A stretch of 64,000 bases of DNA, taken from contig OU015528.1 in NCBI GenBank assembly GCA_907165065.1, positions 70,661,474 through 70,725,473 of the forward strand, given 5' to 3'. A program made the translations under genes and the position numbers. Positions within the stretch are counted from its first letter, which is position 1. Every line of letters starts with the position of its first letter. The stretch is from Caprimulgus europaeus. Its lineage: Eukaryota; Chordata; Aves; Caprimulgiformes; Caprimulgidae. This document shows, piece after piece, positions 1 through 12,100 of the stretch. Under the pieces are notes generated by a model, which made no database searches, was not told the origin of the DNA, and saw only the letters and a program-made list of their open reading frames with translations.

Positions 1-53
1 TGCGGCCTCACCAGTGCTGAGTACAGAGGCACAATCACTTCCCTACTCCTGCG
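1..53 (-). mobile_element. CR1 LINE fragment running off the left edge
   Basis: The first bases (GCGGCCTCACCAGTGCTGAG) match the word seen inside the complete minus-strand CR1 at 32040-32065, where GTGGCCTCACCAGGGCAGAG follows the antisense of the conserved CR1 C-terminal coding region. The match fades near position 53. The 3' tail of this copy must lie to the left, outside the window. Too little remains to read a protein. Confidence 0.7.
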
Positions 54-883
54 TATGGCATATTCTTTGTGTAATCAAAAGTCTGAAGAAAAAATGTCCT
101 AAATCTGTGGCAAGAAATGGAGCAGTCTTGACTGTTTTCTGGTGAGTTCTAGTTGGTTTTGGCAGCTTCTCTACAAATAAATCAAATGGGTAAATGACTG
201 TTCTTGCTCAGAGACCAATTGTCATGATGCAGACAGCCATGTGTCTGTGCTAAACTCTTATTACTAAAGCCATGGTGGCTTCATTAAAACTACCTTTTAG
301 GCATGGTCATTGGTATGAATTAATCTCCAAAACTTGCCCTCACAATGTAAGTCATCATGCTAGTCGGTCCAGGCCAAAAGCAAGTCAGGGATAATGCTAA
401 TAAATCAGTAACACAGATGATGATACCACTGAGCTATGCTTTCATGCTAAAACAATTCTACTAAATGAAGTCAGAATAATCTTTATTTTCATTTGGTTTA
501 GCGATCAGAATAACTAGAATAGGGATCCTAGATGAGCAGTACAGTAAAAATGCCTTTTCTGGTGGCTGAAGTTCATCCTGCTGTCAATGACTTGGGTATG
601 GGCATAGAAGTGATCAAGCACCTATTGATTTTATTTTTTCTAACTTTTAACAGTGAATTTTATGGCACAAGCACAGTTTTCTTACTCAGTCTTAATAACT
701 TACTATGGCCTGGGTCTCAGTTCCTTTTGATAATGCTCCTTTAAAGGGAGCCTTAGTTAATGGGGGTTAATTCTGTTTTTAAAAGATTGATCACTACACT
801 GAATTAGGCCAATTAAGAGCTGGATATACTAGAAAGCAAACAAACAACAATCAAAATAAACTTTTATGGCCTTTCCAGCAGTT

Positions 884-915
884 TTTTATTTACCTGTGTT
901 TTATTTACCTGTGTA
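884..915. repeat. 16 bp tandem duplication
   Basis: The word TTTATTTACCTGTGT occurs twice with a 16 bp period. This is a simple local slippage duplication with no other sign of function. Confidence 0.7.
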
Positions 916-3688
916 CCTTTTGTCAACTGAGATTACTGAAAGGGATGACTGAACCTCTGAAGATATTCACTGTGGCCTCAGCTGGGATAAAAAAACAAAA
1001 TTCAGACAAATGCCCTGGCACTTATCTGAGCTATGGGAAACCTTTTTTTCAAGTGCAATTGAACTGGGAAAACTTTTTGATATTATTTTTAATACTGCCA
1101 TTTTTTGTTGAGCTGGACCTGTTTTCTTAGGGATACTAAACCATGAAAAAACAGAAAGAGGAGCACAGAAACAGTCGAGACAGCACTCAGCAAAAGAAAA
1201 GTGTGTTGTGTGTCCCCTAGTTTCACAGGAAAAAATGCTTGAAGAACTCTCTGAAATGAGTATAGCTGGTCAGGGAAGTAGATGTAAGCTCAGTTCTGGA
1301 TGTCCCCTTTGAAAATAACTTTACAATGCAGTTCTACTGCAAGTAACACAACAAAAATTACGCTCTCAGAAAATGATGCTCCAGCCATAATAATATTGCA
1401 TAGGATTTTGCAAAGAGTTTCCTGAGAAGAGCAGAGCAGAAAGTTACATTTTGTTTTAACTTGGTGGAAAAATTCCAAATTCATATGACAGTAAGCTGGA
1501 ACAGAATTTTGGCCAGAGGTTCTCAGAAACTGTAGGACAGAAAATATTCCCTTTTAATGAAAAAAAGAAAAAAAACCCAAAACACTTGTATCCTACTAGA
1601 AGCAAATAAACAGGGATTAATTAGCACCCCAAGAAGGTAACATTAGTCAGTACCATCCCACCCAAGGGACCATAAGGACTGCACAGATACTTCTCCACAC
1701 TCTTGTTCAGTAACACCAGCTTTCCTTGGGTGAACTAATGGAGCAGCTGGGCAAGCACAAAAGGCAAAAAACATGGGTTAAAAAACCCCCAGAAACCAAA
1801 ACGCCCTCTCAAGATCCCAAATACACTTTATATTTGACCCAGGCTGGAGAGCCAGCAGATGGAGAGCCAGCACATTGCAGGAGAAAGGGAAGATGCAATG
1901 ACACAGAAAGAATGCGGAAACTTGAAAATAGACTTGGCACCAAGTGAACAGCTGAAATTGATGACCAGATGATGGATGGGTAATATAAAGTGACAATGAA
2001 CAGAGAAGATTATTTCCCTGGGGATCAGGCCTTTTTGGGTAAACCGTCAGGATATTTGCCTGTAATCTATTTTTGCATGTGATTCTGCAATTAATCATTT
2101 AATCCTGAGGCATCTGCACCAATTTGTGAGGTCTTTCATGCAAGTGTAGGGCTTGCTATGTAGATTTCATGTAAATATCTTGGGTTTTTTTCTTCTCCTT
2201 TTTTTCTGATGTTGACACAACATTCAAAGCTAAGTCTTGCTTATTATATGGAGATGGACAAAAGATGTCTTGCAAGTTTCAGCTTCTGTAACTTTAAAGT
2301 TATCTATTCTTACAAACCAAAATTATAGCCTGTACTTTAAAATTATTTTTTTTTAAATGTTGTTTTCTTATTTATATGGACTGTATAACCAGAGGAGGAA
2401 AGGAGGGTCTAGAAAGAAAATATTTTCCAATCAGACATTGTTTCTCTAAATATTTTGAAGTCTAAATCTATCATGAAAATAAACTTTTGAAAACTCGGCT
2501 TGCATGTAACACCTGAATTTCCAGTGTGAATATTCACTCCAAAGCATTAACTTTTTGTGTTAGAGGAACTATCTTTTTGAGAGTGAAACTGCCTCGGCAT
2601 GAAACTGTGTGGTGAATCCGTTATGAGAAAAGTATTTTTGTGGAAGGCACAGAGAACCTTCATTATGGCCAGTTCAGTGTGCAACAGCACTCCAAAGGAA
2701 GGGTTTGTTTTAGAAAGTTGTTTACTGAGTCTCATTTAAAGATAACAGGCCTTTTGGCATTTCTCATAGCTACAAATTAGTCAATAATTTACTCTTTGTC
2801 AAAAAGGTAAATCGATGTTGTTTTTTTTCTCATTCATGACTTAGTAGATTTATGACATGCTCCTACATCCAGTTCTCACATTGAACATGTAGTGACTTGA
2901 TGGTTAATCGTCTGTCTTTGTCTCTCATCATTCCCATACACTCATTTGAAACTCCATAACTTCAGGACTTGAGAGCATGCATATAAAACTGTAGGTATAC
3001 AGCTACAGAGATCAGCAGGAGTAGCCATACACTCAGGCCAGCAGGAGAGAAAAGTGGAATAAAATCCTTTTCCTCTTTATCCATGAGACTGTAGCATCCT
3101 AGCTTTCTGATAACTTGTTTAACCTCTGTTGATGAAAACTAGTTTTTATGTATGTATAATAAAAGGGAAGAAAAATAAAAGTCCACATGGGCTTTGTGAC
3201 TCCAATAAGATAATTTTTCCTCGGGCTTTACTGCTGCAGCTGTTTTTTTGCACTAGAACTTTTCTCCATGCTGATTTGTGGCCTTTAGATTTGGCCATCA
3301 CAACTTTTAATCTGGCTGCAAAGATGCTGATGAGACACACGTTTCTGATTGCAAACAGTATTAGGCTTGTATTTGAATGACCAGATAATAAAACTATAAT
3401 GTTCTTTCTTGTCTATATAACAAAAGCATGATTTATTACTTTATCTAATTCCAGTTACTATCAAATTTTGTCAGTATAAACAAAATAAAAATTAAACATA
3501 ATTATTATCTTCAAAACACTTAGGAATTGTCAAAATATTTGCTGTTATGAGGAGTGTTTCCAGCCACTATTTCTAGATCCTAACCTAAGTGTTGAGCAAT
3601 GCATAGTTGCTTATTTTAAAAAAATCCCCATGCATTAATGTAGCAACGTTGATATATTGCAAACAGACAATTTTCTGCATCAGTCTGC

Positions 3689-3713
3689 AAAATAAATAAA
3701 TAAATAAAAAATA
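3689..3713. repeat. (AAAT)n microsatellite
   Basis: About five AAAT units followed by an A-run. It is a short interrupted simple repeat in AT-rich unique sequence. Confidence 0.8.
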
Positions 3714-4688
3714 ATCAGATTATGAGATATCGAGCCCAGGTTTCCAGCTCAAATTTTTACCCCCCCTTGAGAGAGGGAGAGGTCATTACTCAGAAGCAGC
3801 GCTTGTAACAATACAAAGTTTTGAATGTCACAGGCTTTTAGCTAGTATGAATTCATGAGGAAAAAATGTGTATTCAGTTTGCCTGGCTTTCTCCAGATTA
3901 CTACACAGAGCAGCAGGTGCTGCATGTAACATGCACAAAATCAGTCATACGGCAGAATCCAAGCAGCAGATTGCTGACTCGAGGAACACAGTGATCAAGA
4001 CCTATTGCTTTCCATTTGGCAGTCTGTGTGGAAGTGCGTAAAGATTTCTAGCACTGATACTTTTTAAACAGCTACAACAGCTTGCCATCCCTGATGATGC
4101 TTCTAATGTCCTAGGTGCTGGATAACAGCTGTGTGGTCTCCCTTCTTGGCCTGTGCAGTCTCCACCATGCTAACTAAGATGCTGGTTGCCAGCCTCACAG
4201 TGCCATATGCACTGATTGAAGCTTCAGCACTATCTGTCCTCCAAAGGGTATGTTCACTCTGGCATATATTGAAAGTCAGCCTACCCTAAATATTTGTTTT
4301 GCAATCTATTTACTGATAGGTCTTTTTCTAATTGTGGTTTATGGAGGGCTTGTAGACAATGAGTAACCCTTTCAAGAAAGGTGAACTATGGATACATGCT
4401 TATTCTTCATGGTTCTACTGACTTTGAAGTGGTCACTGATATCAATGTGAACCAAATTATTTCTCTTATTTTTCTTTCCAAGACTCTGAGGAAATTAAAG
4501 TTAAGAACCTTGAAAAAGGGAGTTATTAATGTACTTCTTTAACCAGAAAAAAGTCATTCAGAAGCATTCTGGACTTCATGTGGCCTCTATGCAAAGCACA
4601 AAGGTCAAGCCATTGCTCACAAAAGATGCATTTTCATAATAGTCTGGCTTCAGCAGAAAAGCAAGTTGAAAATGGTTCTTTATTCAGG

Positions 4689-4867
4689 CTGAAGTTATTT
4701 TTAACCTGGATCATTTAAGTAATCCAGAATTTAACACAGCCATACAAACAGTTGCATTAGCTGGATCAACTGGAAGAGTGTGGTATGAAAATGGAAACGA
4801 TCATCTGGAGGTGGGAAAGAGAGGGGCTTACATTGATATTGTCTCCAAAGCCATCATGAAACAATAA
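4689..4867 (+). other. Exon-like open frame, unrecognised
   Basis: A reasonable splice-acceptor word (a pyrimidine-rich stretch ending in TTATTCAG) sits just before an open frame of about 58 codons that closes with TAA at 4865-4867. The amino-acid composition is balanced (W, G, D, E and R rich), unlike the F/L/K/S-rich chance frames around it; one stretch reads ALAGSTGRVWYENGNDHLEV. An AATAAA word lies about 300 bp downstream (about 5170). I do not recognise the protein and see no upstream partner exon. It could be a terminal exon, a relic of a processed pseudogene, or chance. There is no start codon near the beginning, so it cannot be a complete gene on its own. Confidence 0.2.
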
Positions 4868-7800
4868 TCAGAGACTATTAAGTGGATGTCTATTTACATA
4901 AAATGAGCAAGACAGACAAAAGTGTTCCAAATAAGTACACAAGAGCTCCAATAGTATCTTCAATGGAAGTGCCTGGTTCCCAAACTGTAAAGTAGTTATA
5001 GTTCAGGCTTTTGGAAATTACACTTGAGCAGATTTGGCCAGACTGGATGATTTCATTATAGGACTGGCCTGCAACTCCTCTTTACACACAGAGACGTGCT
5101 TTTTGCATTAAGATCAATATTCAAAGGGACAAATATTCAGTGAGGAGACAATAGTAGCTAATATTACAATAATAAAAGTTTTGTTTTACAAAGACAGTAG
5201 TGTCTTTGCACTATGGATATTCAGGTACAGACTTCTGCATCACTGGTAGAACTGTGAACCTAAAGGAACCACTTGGAATCACTCAGTTTCCAAGAATTTC
5301 CTTGAAGAAAAACACAGAGGAAATGGTAGAGGGAAAGCTGGAAGAAAACATGAAAACAGATGAAGAAATAGGAACCTATGTGACCTACACAGGAAAAATT
5401 ATGTGGAAAACTAGTTTTTCCTCTTGAAAGAGAATAAGAATCTAGGGTATTTGTTTACAAGGGACATCTGTCTACCACAAATGTTTTTTTTTCCTTGATA
5501 AAATATATTGAAGAATCTCAGGTTACCTGCTAAGGTAACTCGTAAGTTCTGCTGTGGACACATGCAGCGTGCTGCAGAGGCACACAAGCAAGTCAAGTCA
5601 GTGGGGTAGAAGTCACAGAGCACCACACTGTGCATCCCAGAACAGTATCAGCTTGTCCCAAAATAGTAGTACCACATGAAAGCAATGCACTTCCTGAATT
5701 AATAAATGGTGACTCTTGTTATTGTAGAAACCGTGTCATGTGTATATTACTCCTTGTTTGAGGGCTGCTATAATAATTTCTGGATTACTTTCTCTCTAAC
5801 ACACCACTTTATGTTGTAAATACAGATATGAATTGTAAGAATAAAAGAAATAAAGTAAAATATCAAGACTGAGTACTGTAATAAAAATTGGCATCATTTT
5901 GAACCTATTTTATGCATTGCTTACAATGTTACTATGCTGCTTCAGAAATGCCTAGTTTTTGTCTACAACAGTCATCTTTTTTTTAGCACAAGAATTTTTA
6001 TTTTTTTTAAATAACGTGAAAAATTTACCAGAGAATAGGCTGAGATAGCTTAAGGAAAAAAAAAACCAAAACCAAGAAACAAAGAACAACTTACTTAAGC
6101 TTTTTCACCCTTCAGAGTACTAAAACTTGCATTCAGGTGAATAAGTAATAATTACAAAATCATCTTTTTCTGCCTTTACGAATACAAGGGAATAGTAAGA
6201 AAAGCCTCTGGAGATCTGACAAAGGAGACGTGAGAGAAATATCAATGAAAAAATAAATGAAACAGATCATTTTACAGTGTTAATGATGTGTAGCTATGAA
6301 ATCCTAGGTTGAATCACCAGAACTACAACATATTTTTCCTGCTTAGCCCCTGGTGAAATATTTAAAAACATTTTAGTGGTATAAATGTGAGTCAATAGTT
6401 TCTGTGAAGTCTTGAGTACTGTTACAAAACCAGCTGAATGTCCTTTCTGGGTTCCAAGGAGGAGTTTCAAGCTGAAGAGTTTTTTGGTTTTTTTTAAAAA
6501 AAAAAGGAAAAAAAAATTTCAGCAAAACAAACAAACCTCATGCAGCTAAACACATTTCTCCCTGTACTATACCCTCACAGGCACAGTTGGTGGAGGAGGT
6601 TACATTTGCTAACAGTCCTGCTATTCGAGATCTGTGTGTGGAAGGCGTTGGGTACTCCACTCTCTTCACTAGCTGCCAAAGTCTATAGCTCACTGACATC
6701 AGTAGGAAGATGTTCAATGATTTAAGAGTTTTGGAAAGTATCCCATATTTCTGATCTTCTTAATGTAGAGGAATATTTTATCTCTTCATTCAAGCCAGAG
6801 ATAACAGGAGTGGATATGTGATAATGATGTAAATAAATTATTTTAATATGGACCAGGATAAAGAAGTACATGAATTATTTCAAATTATTTCAAATATTTA
6901 AAGTTCAGTTATTGGGATCAAGTGATAGACACACTTAAAGTTGAAAATAAACAAATTCATGAAGTCTCAAATCTCAGAAGTCTTAAGGCTGTCATTTGCC
7001 TCACTATATCTCTTTGGGGAGCCCTTTGGGGAACTCTTGGTCAAATGCCATTACGAACTGCATGTCCCCCTTCTGATACACTTTTTCTGCATGAACTGTT
7101 TGCTGGGGAGGGAATAAAGAAAATATCTTGGTGGTGGTAGTGCAGAAACAAAGCTATTCAGAGATAAGTGTGCCATGATAGCGAGCAGCCCGTTCACTAT
7201 TACAATGCTACAATCCCTGATTGCACTGAGGGACAATTCTAGAGCACTCTACACACAAATGTAATCCAGAACATGTGTGGACCAAACTAGCTAGAACTGC
7301 ATTAGCTGGCATTTTGTGCTTTTATGGCAGATTTTTATTGGCTGTGTGAGAAAAGATGCTCTCTGGTCCAGCACACAGTCCCCTGGTTAATCCTTCAAAA
7401 TGTTTTGAACAAATCTGAACCAGAAGAATGGGTTTATACTGGATCAGTGCTTTGTGGCATGTGGCCACGGAGTTTTGGATCTGATAGAAAGAGCCTCAAA
7501 GCCAAGTTCTGTGTCTTGTTGAACCATAGCCCAGGTAAACATGAAAATAATTTTTGTTCCATAGTACCAGATACTGCCATGCTGAATGGTTTACAAATGG
7601 GACATATGTGGTCTCTGCAATATAGACACAGAATTTTTCTTCAAAATAGGGTCAAATTATTGCACAAAAAAATTGGACTTTTTTCCCTCTTTTTTTCTTT
7701 CTCTTTAGGTGACTAGGGAATAATGCTAACCTCATCCTTGTTGTGTCATTCCCCAAGCTTAAATTCATTCAGGGACATTGCCTGTATTTGCTCTTCATCA

Positions 7801-8517
7801 GCAAAATTCCAGAGGGAAACAGAACTTTCTCTCCCTATTGCTTTCCTTGAACCTGAATACCAGTCCTAGGAAAAGAAACTACCCAGAAAGCCAACCAAAC
7901 CTAAGTCTTTATCCACAGTGGGATGCTGTTCATACTGCTCTACTTGTTCCTAAAAGCAGACTACTCTTTTGTTGTAAAAAGTGCTGTTATGATAGAGGAA
8001 CAAATGGAAACTGTACTACTCTGTCCTGCTCTCAATCTTCTTCTGAGGTGAACATGACTGACTTAGGGTTTCAGACTAAATGCATCCTGAATTAATAATG
8101 TAATGTTATAGAGATGTTATACAACTGGTAGCATCAATAAACATGATTCTTATTTTTTCCCTTCTAGAAACTCACTTTGCTTAACTATGATGAGGCTTGT
8201 GAATCTTTTAAAGGGGAATACACTGATAAGATAAACCTGTGTATAAGACAAACACGTTAAACATAGAATGACTAATATTAAGAACATCAAGTCTGTTGTT
8301 TGTATCCTAAATTATTCATAATTTAACAGCAACTGAGAACCTTAGTACATTGAGATATGTTAATGAATACCAAGGGACAAATGAAAATTTCTGTGACACA
8401 GAAGTAGTACTAGTGCTACAGTTAAAGGATGCCTGGTGTCTTGCCAGCACAAGAAAGCACAGATTTTTTCCTCAAATCTTTTCTCCTTAATCTCCAATTC
8501 ACTGGAGGCAGCAATTC
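4868..8517. other. Gene-free stretch
   Basis: No gene seen. A-rich and T-rich runs occur near 6000, 6060 and 6490-6520. The longest open frame without transposon identity in the window, 130 codons on the plus strand at 7324-7716, lies here. It has no domain I can name, no matching splice sites that I can defend, and ends in a low-complexity FSLFFSFSL segment, so I leave it uncalled. Confidence 0.55.
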
Positions 8518-8600
8518 AGTGGGGGCCTGATCCAGTTCCACTGCAGTCAGTAGAAAAGACTCTGACTGGGATTTGACTCAAGTCCTTACTAACACTACAG
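8518..8600. repeat. Possible ancient amniote interspersed repeat
   Basis: The segment starting GGGGGCCTGATCCAGTTCC and continuing with a CACTGCAGTCAGTAG word resembles the old palindromic repeat common in turtle and crocodile DNA (a GCCTGATCC word beside a CCCATTGAAGTC-like word). The resemblance is short and from memory of the family, so it is a tentative call. Confidence 0.25.
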
Positions 8601-9076
8601 GGTGGGGTTAACAATGTAAAAAGCTATCGTTTCCAGATCTGACTGTCTAAGACCAGATGTGCAAGGCAGGAAACCATATGATTAGATTCAAACAATAAAT
8701 AAAAAAGGAGTTGCCCTTGTTTAGAAGCCCTTTCCACTAGTGGAGATTTTCTAACCATGACAACATGCTGCAGGATTCAGTATTAAGTCATTGAGTGGCT
8801 GAACCTCTGTCCAGCAAAGACTATTGAACCTTTGGGGAGTCAGGATTAGCTGAAAGAACAAATGTAAGAGATCACTTCATGTCCAGCTAAATCCAACAAA
8901 GGTTTTAATACTGAACTTTCTTCTGGTTTTCATTTTCTGCATTTTGAGTTAATTCTCTTATTTGAATCTCCTATTGCAGGATCCTTTTAGCTTTTGTAGT
9001 GTGTTTCCATTTAATAAAAGCAGGCATTGTTTGAAACAAGACATATTCCTTGCAACTAGCTTTGCCTTGCCTTTCA

Positions 9077-9179
9077 TTCTCTCTTTCTTTCCTTCCTTGC
9101 TTCTCTCCTTTCCTCCCTCCCCCTTCCTTTCTTAATCCCTTCTCTTCCTTCCCTTCTCTTCCTCCCTTCCTCCCTTCTA
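9077..9179. repeat. Homopyrimidine/homopurine tract
   Basis: About 100 bp of nearly pure C/T on the plus strand, made of irregular CTTT, CTTC and CCTCC units with only a few interruptions (a G near 9099 and an AA near 9134). Reverse-strand open frames across it give meaningless RKGGREEKE-type peptides. Such tracts can form triplex (H-DNA) structure, which is general knowledge rather than something shown here. Confidence 0.8.
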
Positions 9180-9189
9180 AGTCTTCCAT

Positions 9190-12100
9190 GTAAAAAAAAA
9201 AAAACCAGCAACCTAAAGAAAACTGAAAAACCCCCACAAAAACCCCCAAGTGCTCTGCATATGACAATTTTACATATTACAGAAACTCCTACATCATGGT
9301 GGTTACAGAAATGTGCACACTGTGGGCCCCTTCTCTCTTTTACACCTTGTATAATAATAATTGCCTGTGTAAAATGGGTGGTAAATATTGTAGTTCTGAC
9401 TTGCAGCTTTTTTTGCAATCACTTTTGCAATTTTTTCCACTGAGACAAGTGCCTAAAGAACTGGAAGGCAAATCTGCAATTTTTAAACTTTATGTACTCT
9501 TCACGTGTACGAAAGGAAATTGTGACTCTGTGACTTTTGAGGTCATTTACCATTGCAAAACATCCAATCACATGCACAGTGGAGGGAGAGAGAGGGAGTT
9601 ATGAGGTTACTCATAACTGGATCAGCCCCTAGAACCTAATAAAATATTTGGGCAGCTTTTTCAGCATAAAGGGCCCTGTGCTCACACATCTTTAAGACTG
9701 AAAGTTTTCACAACTGTGAATAATTGGATTAGCCTCTGGAAGCAGCCACCATGAAGAAGGTGCCTGCATAGGAGGTGAAGTTAGAGTCTTAGGCATACTT
9801 AAAACTCTAAATTTACCAGTCAATACTTTCCCATTTATTATCACTGTTCAAGAAAGTAAGGATTTATACATTAGCACAAAGGTGGAACTTCTCCTGTTTT
9901 CATTTCCATTCATTTCTCTGACAAGGAGGAAATAACCTGCACCTGGAATGCAAACCTCCCCTGCTACTCAAAGAGCAGTTAGACAGAACAAAACACAACT
10001 GTTATAAATCCCAAGGCAGATGCTGTGAAAGCTTCTCTCTCCCTTGCCTCTATTATCATGTTTATTGCTATAATTAAAAGATCTATATACTGTGGCAATA
10101 GTAAGTGAAGGATAAGGAACATGTTGTAGGACTATGACTTTCCCAACAAGAATATTGGCCAATTTTATAGTGCCTAAAAAGGTAGGTTTAAAAAGAAAGA
10201 AAACTAGCAAAATTCCTGAACAATGTATGGAACTAATGTGCTACAAAAGGCAGAAGATGGGTTTCTAGTTTGTAGTTCAAAACCACTGCAGAATCTGCAT
10301 GCACAGGAGGAATCGACTCTTCAACTTGATGGAGGTCAGCCTGTTCAAGCTGAGGTCATTCTGACTAGTTTGGGCAGCTACTGAGCCAGCTGGTAAACAG
10401 ATGCTTTCTTATAAGTCAAAGGTTTAGAATAAAGTAGACCAAATGCTTTAATTGTGGCTGATGCAAGAAATCTGATAAATGCAGCCTTTTATTTTCTTCA
10501 TTTTTTTTTTCCATTTGAAATTTTTAATAATGAAAAATATAATATTATACTTCATAATAGGTAAGTTGACAACATATACAAATCATGAACTGAAGATGTG
10601 CAAAAAATTTGGCTGAACCACACTAGCCCACTGCTGCAGTTTTTGTGGGTCTTTGCCACCGTGTGGCAAAAGTGCCCTTTTTGATTTACATTGCAGTAAT
10701 TCCCTGAGGCATCAAGTAGGTCCTGGGGGTACTCCTTCCTACCAGGTGTTACATGTAGCTGACTACGAGAAAGACACACTTTTGCAGTTTTTGCAAGGAA
10801 ATCACAATGTCTGCTGTAGAAGCTGCTTTTGCCCCTCTGGGAAGATGAAATGGACTCCTATCTCTCATAATTGGTCTCTGGTTCAGAAGGTGCTTAACTC
10901 CACATAGCAAACTCTGTTTCAGGAAAACGGTGAAGCTGTATGTGTGTCTGGAATTTCCCTAGAGATGGATGGGAAGCAATTCTTATTCTTTTTAATTCCC
11001 TTTCTCCTCCTCCTGTTTGGGGGTGGTGAGGAAGTTGAGGGGGGAGCTTGAGGGGGAGTGTTTTCGGTTTTTGTTTTGTTTTATTTTTTCATGGACCTGA
11101 TACAGGCTTGGCCTTAATTAGATTGTCTCAGAAAATTTACAGTCCCTGATAGTCAACAGTCGTCTGTTAAGCAAACAGCCATGGATATACTGAGCTGGAT
11201 TCTCCTGTTGCTTCCTGTATTCCCACTTTCTCCACTCACCTAGTGGCATGTCACTGATTTACACCAGGGCAAATAAGATCCATCTGTTGGCTTCACAGAC
11301 ACACACTGCCTGTTTCTCTTGTTAAACGATGCCTTTGTGAATTGTCATTTCTGTAAGCATCTGGTCCCTAAGTAATGAAAGCAGGGAGTGTAGTGGCAGG
11401 GAGGGACAGGACAGGGAGAGAGGAAGGGGTCTGCACAATTACCAGGGGTCTACAGAGCAAAACCGCCTGTTGGTAGAGGTCTCAGATCTGCCCAAGTTTG
11501 CAGTGAGCAGGAGCTGCTGCAGCTGAGTTGCAGTTGCTCAGTTTTAAGCTCATCAGAAGATACCAAAGGTGAAGATTAGTACTGGGTTTCTGTCATTTAA
11601 GTCACAAGTACCACCATCCTATAAAACAGAAACTGCTGAGCATATCAGAATGTTGCTGATAATAGATGCATCTAGTAACTTATAGATGCTGTAGCACATA
11701 TAGCCAGCACACTTCACAATTTTGTTACGAATTCTGGGAATGCACATGTCATCTATAGTGTAAAAAACATCAGCAGATACAGTATGCAGATGTGTATGCC
11801 TGGGCTAAGGCACAAGTTACATGATGTAATGGACGTGAAAGCCTATTTAATTTCATCATTTTTGGAACCACAGTACAGAATAAAATTTAACTGCTTGGTC
11901 ACCTGTCAGCAGATATTTTTATGTTGTACATAATTTAAGGAAATATCAAATTTTGTCACAGAAATATGAAATATGTTGTGTGTAAGTTAACAGAACATAG
12001 ACATTGCTTCACAGCACTGCTAACCTGGATATGAGACTGTGGGAAAACTGCAATTATCTAGTAAAAAATCGACACCTGTACTAAGGGAAACTTTTTCCTA

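Larger units (their letters stand above)
54..4688. other. Gene-free AT-rich stretch
   Basis: No gene or recognisable transposon seen. Open frames are short (106 codons at most), lack family motifs and overlap on both strands, as expected by chance. Small features are a 16 bp tandem duplication around TTATTTACCTGTGT (884-915), a direct repeat of GGAGAGCCAGCA (about 1844-1871) and an AAAT-type run (3689-3713). Confidence 0.6.

Noticed and set aside
8971-9418. Minus-strand open frames of 98 and 114 codons
   Set aside because: Their K/R/E/G-rich part comes from the polypyrimidine tract; the rest has no motif.
11019-11056. G-rich patch considered as a G-quadruplex
   Set aside because: Only three runs of three or more G are present; the remaining runs are GG with long loops, so it does not meet the usual four-run pattern.
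11250-11276. GATTTACACCAGGGC word as an ancient repeat
   Set aside because: The resemblance to an old amniote repeat covers fewer than 20 bases, too little to annotate.
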